Origin: Pseudomonas sp. MTM4
Lineage (GTDB): Bacteria > Pseudomonadota > Gammaproteobacteria > Pseudomonadales > Pseudomonadaceae
Assembly (NCBI RefSeq): GCF_019355055.1
Contig: NZ_CP048411.1
Coordinates: 4,449,001 to 4,513,000, forward strand
Direction of reading: 5' to 3'
Length of the DNA: 64,000 bases
Shown here: one piece after another, positions 24,168 through 31,008 of the stretch
How the letters are laid out: every line of letters starts with the position of its first letter
How positions within the stretch are numbered: position 1 is the first letter of the stretch
Program-made: the position numbers and the translations under genes
The notes under the pieces: generated by a model
Told to the model about the DNA's origin: nothing
Database searches by the model: none
Seen by the model: only the letters and a program-made list of their open reading frames with translations

Positions 24168-24551
24168 CTAGTGAAGCTGTCTGGATGTCATAACGATGCT
24201 CGACTTCATCAGGCGCTGAAGAGCCATAAGCGAGGGGAGTCCAACGTGCCGCTTAAAGGTAACCACGACGTACAATGAGTTGACTGTTTTTATAAGCCAT
24301 CGGTCGTCACTACGGCGCAGGCCGATGATGTCGGATGTTCGTATTAGATGGCCGTCGGCAAACCGCCCCGTACTTTCCCTTCGGGCATGTTGATAGCTGA
24401 TCCCAACAGCGGCGTTAGCTATCACAAACGCATCTACTAGAAAGCCCGTCACCGGAACCGGATAGCTCGACTTCAAAGCATAGGCCAGCTGTCGTTTTGC
24501 ATAAGGCGAAATCGACCGATGTGTCTCTGGAATCAAGGTCGTGTTCAACAT
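24168..24551 (-). CDS. Hypothetical 127-residue protein
   Basis: A basic, soluble protein with VPVTGFLVDAFVIANAAVGISYQ, GHLIRTSDIIGLRRSDDRWLIKT and SLYVVVTFKRHVGLPSL. No family was recognised. Spacing to the neighbours is short (11 bp from the 145-residue gene, 29 bp to the 143-residue gene), so it belongs to the same leftward cluster. The Shine-Dalgarno sequence is weak. Confidence 0.5.
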   Translation of the reverse strand: MLNTTLIPETHRSISPYAKRQLAYALKSSYPVPVTGFLVDAFVIANAAVGISYQHARRESTGRFADGHLIRTSDIIGLRRSDDRWLIKTVNSLYVVVTFKRHVGLPSLMALQRLMKSSIVMTSRQLH

Positions 24552-24562
24552 GTGTGCTCGAG

Positions 24563-25000
24563 TCAGCTGAGATTTGTGTAATACACGGTTTTCTGGTTTG
24601 TCAGCTCCAGAATTTCAGCTGGCGTCCGCGAAGGGTCGTAGTAGTTCTTACCTTCATGCGTCACATAGATATGGATCAGCTCGTTGTCGACTGATCTGGC
24701 TATGTCAATTTGTCTGATAGGTTCAAGCAGCCACCGTCCCGCGCCGTTCATCCACGCTGGGCTCATCAGCTGAAGCTCGCCGATGCGTGCATCAGGAGTT
24801 TTCAAGTTGGCCATTTCAAGGAAAGTAGTCAGGTCATTGGGCATGACGGTCTTTGTGTATTCAATGCCACCCTCTGTCACCTTCACCGTTGCGTGAAGCC
24901 ACGGGCTCGAGATTTCGCGCTCAACGAGCCTCCAGTGATGATGGTCGGGCCCATACACGGGCGCTAGGTTGTAGTAGGCGCTCTCGTGGGTTTTGAACAT
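24563..25000 (-). CDS. Hypothetical 145-residue protein, first gene of the cluster
   Basis: Start ATG 25000 (MFKTHESAYYNLAPVYGPDHHHW) is chosen because GGAG sits 8-10 nt upstream; longer in-frame starts would overlap the operator region. The body has REISSPWLHATVKVTEGGIEYTKTVMP and YVTHEGKNYYDPSRTPAEILELTNQKTVYYT. No family was recognised. It opens the leftward operon that ends with the IMPase-like gene and is divergent from an XRE regulator; the operator palindromes lie between them. Confidence 0.55.
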   Translation of the reverse strand: MFKTHESAYYNLAPVYGPDHHHWRLVEREISSPWLHATVKVTEGGIEYTKTVMPNDLTTFLEMANLKTPDARIGELQLMSPAWMNGAGRWLLEPIRQIDIARSVDNELIHIYVTHEGKNYYDPSRTPAEILELTNQKTVYYTNLS

Positions 25001-25017
25001 TAGACAGCTCCGGATAA

Positions 25018-25079
25018 TGAGTGCAATACCTTGTAGTGCAATTGCACTCATTCTGGCTCCATCCTTCCTTTTGTGCAAT
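25018..25079. promoter_or_regulatory. Palindromic operator cluster between a divergent operon and its XRE regulator
   Basis: The region contains AGTGCAATTGCACT (25035-25048), a perfect 14-bp palindrome. TGAGTGCAAT (25018-25027) also pairs with ATTGCACTCA (25041-25050) as a second inverted repeat, and a third GTGCAAT occurs at 25073-25079. These repeated GTGCAAT elements in a 92-bp divergent promoter are typical of sites for a dimeric HTH repressor. Confidence 0.7.
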
Positions 25080-25091
25080 GGGAAGATTGGG

Positions 25092-25373
25092 ATGGAGTAC
25101 AGGCAGGCGCTGGGCTTGAGCTTGCGGAGAGTTCGCAAAGCTCGCGGGCTCACTCAAGAGGCGTTCACGTCCGTCAGCAGCCGGACGCACATGTCGGAGC
25201 TCGAGAGAGGAGTGATAGGGATTACGGTCGAGAAGCTGATAGAGATAGCCGAGGTAATGGGAGTGCATCCCCTCACAGTGCTACTCGACTCGTTCAGTAG
25301 CTACGAAGGAGTGATGCCAGAGAAACTTTTAGAACAAATTGTCAGAGAGCATAACGAGCTTAGGGGTGGTTAA
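25092..25373 (+). CDS. XRE-family HTH regulator
   Basis: A 93-residue protein. ATG 25092 (MEYRQALGLSLRRVRKARG) is used; longer in-frame starts run back through the operator. The helix-turn-helix is LTQEAFTSVSSRTHMSELERG, followed by GITVEKLIEIAEVMGVHPLTVLL, a standard XRE layout with a short C-terminal tail. It probably binds the GTGCAAT palindromes just upstream and represses the divergent six-gene cluster and itself, as in controller proteins of defence or toxin-antitoxin loci. The downstream 276 bp (25374-25649) contain no supported gene. Confidence 0.82.
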   Translation: MEYRQALGLSLRRVRKARGLTQEAFTSVSSRTHMSELERGVIGITVEKLIEIAEVMGVHPLTVLLDSFSSYEGVMPEKLLEQIVREHNELRGG

Positions 25374-25649
25374 AGGCTCGATCAGGTCGTCAGTTTGCGA
25401 AGCTTTTATCGCTCATCTTTATGCCGCAGGAAGCCTGGCTAGGTCGAGGCGCCAGAGACCGTGCGCCTGGGGTTTGAGCGTCAATCTCGCCCGGCTGACG
25501 CATTTATCAAGGAGCTGTCTACCGGCAGCTTCTTGCCGTTCAGAGGCTGTCGTATCAGGCAGGAAGCGTCGCCTATTCACTGAGCCAGCATGTGAGCGGG
25601 CTCAATCTGCGGAATATTCGTGCCTGACCTTTCTGCGTGCGTAAGAGCC

Positions 25650-26060
25650 CTACTTGGTGGCCTTCTTCTCAGCGAGCGGCAAAGGCTTGTCGAGGTCTGT
25701 CAGGGATAGACCTCGACGGGTTGCGTTGTGCGCCCAGCGGACGAATTGCTCAAGCAGTTGATTGTTTTCAAGCGTAAGGCGCTCTACGCGCCTCTCTAGT
25801 TCGCGTACCCGCTCTGCGGAGAGGGACATGGCGACATTGCCATAGCCGCCGCGAGGGGCGCTCTCATGCACCCTGTCTTTGGCCAGATCCCAGGCTGCTT
25901 TAATCCTTGGCTGACGCAGCATGGCCACCTTGGTGTAGGTGTGTCCTATCTCTACTGCCAGCACGGCTAGATAGCGATCCCAGGTTAGCTTGCCTGACCA
26001 TCCATCAAGCAGCAGGACAGCCTTCTCAATGTCTTTGTCGGTGAGCTTAGGGGCACCCAT
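25650..26060 (-). CDS. TnpC-like accessory protein of a recombinase module
   Basis: A 136-residue protein. The N-terminal part (KLTDKDIEKAVLLLDGWSGKLTWDRYLAVLA, HTYTKVAMLRQPRIKAAWDLA) looks like a small helical DNA-binding domain, and RVRELERRVERLTLENNQLLEQF forms a coiled coil. This is the layout of TnpC of Tn554-family elements, which modulates the recombinases and gives orientation preference. Its ATG directly follows the stop of the large recombinase gene (no gap), so it is the last gene of a four-gene operon. Alternatively it corresponds to the small protein of gamma-mobile-trio elements. Confidence 0.65.
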   Translation of the reverse strand: MGAPKLTDKDIEKAVLLLDGWSGKLTWDRYLAVLAVEIGHTYTKVAMLRQPRIKAAWDLAKDRVHESAPRGGYGNVAMSLSAERVRELERRVERLTLENNQLLEQFVRWAHNATRRGLSLTDLDKPLPLAEKKATK

Positions 26061-28169
26061 TTAGAAGAACTCCAATTCAAGCAGGGTGTTCAAGTCGTCA
26101 GCAGATTCATCGTCAGGCTCAACGGCGTTGACTATACGTACCGCCTGAGCAAGCCCAGTCTTGGACTGAGAGTGCTCAGGAGGGGGAAGTGTGATGAGCG
26201 TGCCATCCGGGGTATCAGGGTCTGTCAGGAGCTCCAGGACAAGCCTCCAGCGTTGCAGGCGGCCTTCGTTGTGCTTGATCCAGCGGGATGCCCCAGGCTC
26301 CCCGTTCGCCAAGGCTTGCAGGGCCATCTGGAGGGCTTTCTCATGGATCTCCGTCTGGTATCTCGCCTCAGCCAGATGCTTCGGTTCCCCTTTCACCACG
26401 GCATGTTCTCCGCACATGGTGCAGTCCTTGTCCTTCGGGCAAGGCGTCAGCGCGTAGTCGTGTCGGCAGATGCCGTACCGGGTGCTATGGATGGCTCCCA
26501 GTTCGATCTTGAGGGCCTGGCTCTGCGTTAGGCCGTTGTTCTCGGCCATGGCCCTAGCTTTATCTGCGATGGGCCCTTGCACGCTCAATTCAGGAGCGTT
26601 ATCGCCGAGCTTGGTGTAGGCCTCAATGAAGGCTTCCTGTGGCAGATGGTCGTACCAGGCGTTCTGGGTGATGTGCTTGCGTCCAGACCAGAAGGCAATC
26701 AGGGATTCCGACAGGTGCTTGGACTGGGCCAGGGTGTTCAGCAGGTGTCTGAACTGGTGCGTCGTGATGGCGATAGGGCTGCCATCCTTGTGCGTCATGC
26801 CATTGCGCGAGAACACGGTTACCCCGGCTGGGTTGGCTCCCAGCTGGTTGTTCAGCATGTTGGTGGTAATGGTTGAGGGCACGTTCATGAAGGCCTCTAC
26901 ATTTGGCCTTAGTGCGTGCTCAGGAATCAGGAACAGCGCCTCATGCCACATCAGACCTGACTCCCCATCCAGAATTGGGAACGTGGCTGGCAGCTTCGTC
27001 AGAACAGTTTTCTCCAAGGAGTCCCAGCTAAACAGGGAGGTGCCACGAGTGCCGCTCAGCTCATCCACGCGCTCAGGATCATGGGTTTTCTGGCCCAATG
27101 GCTCTAGGCCAACCCTTCTGGCATGGCCGCTCTGGATAGTGGTTTGCCGGCCTAGGATAAGGCTCGCCTCCCGCAGCGTAAGCGGCTGGCCTCGCAGGTG
27201 TTCAAGGCCAGGAGGCAGGTAAAGCTGGCCGGGGTTTTCCGCATACCACTTCGCTGCTACGCGGGCACTTGCACCCAGTTCAGTGAAGAACTTCACAGCC
27301 GCTCTGGCGATATCTTCCGAAGCATCCGAAGTAGAGAACTTGGTCATTGGAGAGCCGCCTTTTGCGGGCCTCCATGATATCCCCATCATCTCTCCGTCAT
27401 TGCCCTGCGCAGATGTAATGCAATCGACGGGAAGTGTCAGTATTTCTGATACCCGGCTAGGTGCAAACATTGCCAGCGAAACAAACCCTGTGACGATGTT
27501 GTCAGGCAGGCTTTTAGATTCATGGTGGATTTTTGCCAAGTCCAGAATCGACTGAATGTTAGGGAGTTTAGAGGTGTTCTCCTCTCGCATGGTCGGATCA
27601 AGTCGATCATTTCGTGTTGGTTGCTGGTATTGGATCGACGACTTCCAAGAGAGGTTATGGTTAACCAGTCTTGCCGGAATGATGATGTCATTGACAATGC
27701 GCTCTAGGCACCTACCAACCGTCCACGCATCCTTAAAGCGATCCCGGAGAAGATTCGACGCTTCATCCAATATGTTGGCGTTTACCCTCGTTACGCATGG
27801 TTCCAAATTGGCATCAAGCAAAGCTTGCTCGATGGCTTGCAGGGCATAAAGAAAACGCCTGTATTCTTGAAGCTTAAAGCGCCTCATGATTTCGCTAAAG
27901 GTGGATTTGGCGAACTCAAGGAACGGCATATCAAAGGGTGTCTCGACCTTGGATTTGTTGCCCGACTCATCCCTTAGCGATTTGAAGTGGGCGATCTTCT
28001 TAGTCCGACCCTGGTTGCGCCCAATCAGAAAGGTCGAGATATCCCAGCTATTATCCGCCCAAACAATGTTTACAAACGGACAGTTATCTATCGCATGGCG
28101 ATTGAAGTCGCTCAAGTTCTGATTGGCTGTAAGGTCGGCCTTGCCAGAAAAATAAATCAACTCACCCAT
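26061..28169 (-). CDS. Large tyrosine recombinase (TnpB/GmtZ-like)
   Basis: About 702 residues from ATG 28169, which overlaps the end of the upstream recombinase gene by 8 nt; ATG 28181 is an alternative. The catalytic domain shows box I APSRVSEILTLPVDCI (Arg) and box II HQFRHLLNTLAQ (H-x2-R), then GRKHITQNAWYDHL with the probable nucleophile Tyr. A Cys-rich C-terminal segment (CRHDYALTPCPKDKDCTMCGEH) follows, a probable metal-binding motif. Size and gene position resemble TnpB of Tn554 (630 residues). It would act with the two smaller recombinases in integration and excision. Confidence 0.78.
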   Translation of the reverse strand: MGELIYFSGKADLTANQNLSDFNRHAIDNCPFVNIVWADNSWDISTFLIGRNQGRTKKIAHFKSLRDESGNKSKVETPFDMPFLEFAKSTFSEIMRRFKLQEYRRFLYALQAIEQALLDANLEPCVTRVNANILDEASNLLRDRFKDAWTVGRCLERIVNDIIIPARLVNHNLSWKSSIQYQQPTRNDRLDPTMREENTSKLPNIQSILDLAKIHHESKSLPDNIVTGFVSLAMFAPSRVSEILTLPVDCITSAQGNDGEMMGISWRPAKGGSPMTKFSTSDASEDIARAAVKFFTELGASARVAAKWYAENPGQLYLPPGLEHLRGQPLTLREASLILGRQTTIQSGHARRVGLEPLGQKTHDPERVDELSGTRGTSLFSWDSLEKTVLTKLPATFPILDGESGLMWHEALFLIPEHALRPNVEAFMNVPSTITTNMLNNQLGANPAGVTVFSRNGMTHKDGSPIAITTHQFRHLLNTLAQSKHLSESLIAFWSGRKHITQNAWYDHLPQEAFIEAYTKLGDNAPELSVQGPIADKARAMAENNGLTQSQALKIELGAIHSTRYGICRHDYALTPCPKDKDCTMCGEHAVVKGEPKHLAEARYQTEIHEKALQMALQALANGEPGASRWIKHNEGRLQRWRLVLELLTDPDTPDGTLITLPPPEHSQSKTGLAQAVRIVNAVEPDDESADDLNTLLELEFF

Positions 28170-29622
28170 TGTTATTGTCATCCGTCGTGGAGCGCTTTGA
28201 ATCGCGGGCGATAATGATTTCGTTAATGGCCGACATAGCGTTGTGGTTGATCTCGCGAATCCGATCATCCTTTTCCATGTCTTGATCGGCCTTCAGCGAG
28301 GCCATCAGTGTCTCCCATGGGGCGTCGATCAGGGGCTCAAAGTGATGGCAGTACAGGCACGCAATGGGCGCATTTTGATGACACTCAGCGCGGGTGCCGC
28401 AAGCGCCCACTGTCTGGCCCGTAAGTCGCAGGAAGTCAGCAATGACTGAGGTATCGTCACCAGCTCGCGTCGACTCGTCGAGGGATGTGATGAGGCGCCC
28501 CTGGAAGGCCCTTGCAAAGAACTCCATCTCCTTCCCAATAGCCTCGCGGATGGGGTTCTGGAGCTGAGGCATGGAGGCGCGGTAGAACTGGATGCAGCTT
28601 GTGCTCCTGTGCGTCAGGAGCCTTGCCACTTCAAAGTCGGATGCGCCATGGGCTAAGGCTCGTGTAGCTAGGGTGTACCGGAAGCGGTAAGGGGTGATAG
28701 GGACTCTTTGCTCCAGTCGATTTGAATAGGTATTCAATCGGCTCAGTGTTTTAATTAGTCGCTTGCCAATAGCGTCTGGCGCGCCATCAAAGAGCTTCGA
28801 TTCGTTGGATTCATCGTTTTTGCTCTCTAGGTAGTTGATTAAGCACTCAGCCAGAACGGTAGGGGCGCGTCTCAGCCAGTATTCTGTTTTGCCACCGCCT
28901 TCACCTTTGGCAAGAGGGATGCGCAAAGTAACCTCTTTGCCCTCGGCTCCTTCAGAAATCTGCACATCAGATCTGACCATGCGCGAAACTTGCACAGGAC
29001 GAACGCCAGTGCCTATAAAGAACCAGGCAAGAGTATATTCTTCCTGGTTTACTGTGCCCTGAGAGTACGCGTAGTTTAGCTCGCCATGAATGCTGCTCAG
29101 CTCTTGATCGGTTAAGGCACCGCTTACAGGGTCGTTTGTGATGAGTGTGAAATAGGCGCCATTATTTTTTTCTTCCCACTTGTGGTTGTTGTTTAGGAAG
29201 TCAATAACCTCTGGTGACATCCCATTCAGGCGCTGATCTTTAATTCGTCGCAGTGTCGGAACGATAAAGGCAATGTAGGTGGGTATCTTTGATATTAGGC
29301 TGACATGTCTAAGCTGAATGATCCATTCCTGCCCGCAATCCTCTGTCGAGAGCCAATGCAGAAGTGCAACCGTAATAGTAGAGTTGTATTTCAGGCTGTG
29401 CGTTGAAAGAGTTCCGCACATCACCTTGAACAATGAATGATGAAAGGGATTGCCTTCATAAAGAATCTCGAAGTGCAGAAGCACTGGGACGCCATCGCTG
29501 TTGTGTATGCGAAACGATTCACCCATCTTTACAGTAACTACCCTGCCATCCAGTAAAACCAGCGTGTTTTCTGTGGGGGCTGCGGCTTCACTTCGTTGAG
29601 CTAGCAGTTCGTTATTCATCAT
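28162..29622 (-). CDS. Tyrosine recombinase, middle gene of the trio
   Basis: A 486-residue protein with box I GTGVRPVQVSRMVRSDV (Arg), box II YRFRYTLATRALAHG (Tyr in place of the usual His) and LLTHRSTSCIQFYRAS with the candidate nucleophile Tyr. The C-terminal part has CGTRAECHQNAPIACLYCHHFEPL, a Cys/His cluster also present in the large recombinase. Its start overlaps the upstream integrase stop by 11 nt, and its end overlaps the next recombinase by 8 nt, so the three are coupled. The altered box II may make it a specialised or accessory partner. Confidence 0.78.
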   Translation of the reverse strand: MMNNELLAQRSEAAAPTENTLVLLDGRVVTVKMGESFRIHNSDGVPVLLHFEILYEGNPFHHSLFKVMCGTLSTHSLKYNSTITVALLHWLSTEDCGQEWIIQLRHVSLISKIPTYIAFIVPTLRRIKDQRLNGMSPEVIDFLNNNHKWEEKNNGAYFTLITNDPVSGALTDQELSSIHGELNYAYSQGTVNQEEYTLAWFFIGTGVRPVQVSRMVRSDVQISEGAEGKEVTLRIPLAKGEGGGKTEYWLRRAPTVLAECLINYLESKNDESNESKLFDGAPDAIGKRLIKTLSRLNTYSNRLEQRVPITPYRFRYTLATRALAHGASDFEVARLLTHRSTSCIQFYRASMPQLQNPIREAIGKEMEFFARAFQGRLITSLDESTRAGDDTSVIADFLRLTGQTVGACGTRAECHQNAPIACLYCHHFEPLIDAPWETLMASLKADQDMEKDDRIREINHNAMSAINEIIIARDSKRSTTDDNNNG

Positions 29623-30865
29623 CTTTCTTTTTGCCTGCCGCTATTTCGTTGGCTAGTTCTTCTGCAATTTGGTCAGATTTCACTCTGATGGTTCTGCGAG
29701 AGTAGCGAGCACTCATCTGAGAGTCTTTCTTCCACCCCATCAGGCGGTTCCTTACCTGCTCCTCTTCGTTCTTGGATATGCGCTTCTCAGGCGGGGCCTT
29801 ATCAACCTTTGTGCTGAACCTGTCATTCCATGTCCGTCTTAGCGCGTGCGGTGCAAAGTCTTCAGGCAGCTCGTGGGCCTTCTTCCTGGCCGTCCTGAAG
29901 ATGAGATTGATCGTGTCCGCGCAGATGTGGCGCCCCTCTGCGGTGGTAAAGAGGTAGCCGTGGGCCCGCTGCCTGGCAGGGATTTTCGACCAGTGCTGAA
30001 GGACGAAATGGTGAAAGGCGAGCGCAGTCGCACTGGAGATTGGAACGGTGCGGGCTTGGGTCTTAGAGACTCGAATGCGCACGCGCTTGTTGGCGTAGTT
30101 GACGTCTTCGACCTTCACGAAGCGCAGTTCACTTCGGCGCATGCCGTTGTCGGACAGCATCCGGTACACCAGGTGGTTACGGTGCTTGATGAAGTCTGTG
30201 CTGAATGGGTTGATCTCGGCGGAAGGGTCGAATATCTCGTCTGCGAACGCCATCGTGACCTCATCCATGCCCTCCAGTGCGTCGCTCTCATCCGCATTGC
30301 CGACGCTGGGAATCAGCGCCTTCAGTCGGCGTATGGAGGGGTGTACAGCCTCATCCTTCGCTGTGCCTGGAGCTGGGCGTGGCAGGCCTTGCTCAACCTT
30401 TTCCAGCTGATACTCAAGGAAGGCTGCAACGATACGGATTCGATAGGCACCTTCCTCGGCAGAGCAAGCAGTGCGCTCTGAGGCTTTCTGATGGAACCCA
30501 CCACGCACCTGCTCAAGCCGAACAACCCGCGATGGTAACTCTTCCATACTCAAGGCCAGCTCGCGGTCTTGCGATGGTCTGTCCAGGCGAAGGAAGAAGG
30601 CCAGATCCTCGCACTGCTCAATGGATAGGAAGGCTTCTGAGCTGATGGCTGCATGCAGATCAAGCTTTCTGGCGGAGGCCCACAGATAGGCCATGCCAAG
30701 CGTTCTGAGCGCTTTCTTGATCGTTGCTGAAGAAGAACCGTTATCGCGGTAATGGAACGTCGCATAGACGTTGGGGAGGAAGAGGGGGCTGCCTTGGTCA
30801 TCAACCAAGACAGCCATCTCTACTCCATCCGAAGCAGTGAATGAACGAATGGAGAAGGCTTGCAA
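29612..30865 (-). CDS. Tyrosine recombinase, first gene of the trio
   Basis: A 417-residue protein starting at TTG 30865 with AGGAAA well placed upstream; the next in-frame ATG is at 30817. Catalytic features are box I RRSELRFVKVEDVNY (Arg), box II FAPHALRRTWNDRF (H-x2-R) and QMSARYSRRTIR with the nucleophile Tyr. An N-terminal SAM-like core-binding region precedes this (DLAFFLRLDRPSQDRELALSME). It is the promoter-proximal gene of the four-gene recombination operon. Direct and inverted repeats in the adjacent 140 bp could be its binding and crossover sites. Confidence 0.82.
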   Translation of the reverse strand: MQAFSIRSFTASDGVEMAVLVDDQGSPLFLPNVYATFHYRDNGSSSATIKKALRTLGMAYLWASARKLDLHAAISSEAFLSIEQCEDLAFFLRLDRPSQDRELALSMEELPSRVVRLEQVRGGFHQKASERTACSAEEGAYRIRIVAAFLEYQLEKVEQGLPRPAPGTAKDEAVHPSIRRLKALIPSVGNADESDALEGMDEVTMAFADEIFDPSAEINPFSTDFIKHRNHLVYRMLSDNGMRRSELRFVKVEDVNYANKRVRIRVSKTQARTVPISSATALAFHHFVLQHWSKIPARQRAHGYLFTTAEGRHICADTINLIFRTARKKAHELPEDFAPHALRRTWNDRFSTKVDKAPPEKRISKNEEEQVRNRLMGWKKDSQMSARYSRRTIRVKSDQIAEELANEIAAGKKKDDE

Positions 30866-30866
30866 A

Positions 30867-30993
30867 GTATACGTTTCCTAGTCATCTGGTGTAATGGCTA
30901 GGATTGTAGATTCTGTCTATACCCCCTGTAAACGACTAATGCATAGCGTTTGCAGGGGTTCTAGATAGTAGATCTGGTTGAATGTATACGTTT
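30867..30993. repeat. Candidate terminal or attachment region of the recombinase element
   Basis: The 143 bp between the recombinase operon and nrdA contain a direct repeat GTATACGTTT (30867-30876 and 30984-30993). Within it, CCTAGTCAT pairs with ATGGCTAGG (30877-30885 with 30894-30902, one mismatch), and CCCCTGTAAACG pairs with CGTTTGCAGGGG (30923-30934 with 30947-30958, one mismatch). Such an arrangement suits recombinase arm and core sites; the hairpin could instead terminate nrdA. Confidence 0.5.
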
Positions 30994-31008
30994 ACATAAG
31001 TATCGGTG

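Noticed and set aside
25339..25644. A 101-codon plus-strand frame between the XRE gene and the TnpC-like gene
   Set aside because: No RBS, Arg/Ser/Cys-rich composition without a motif, and overlap with the XRE gene end; treated as non-coding.
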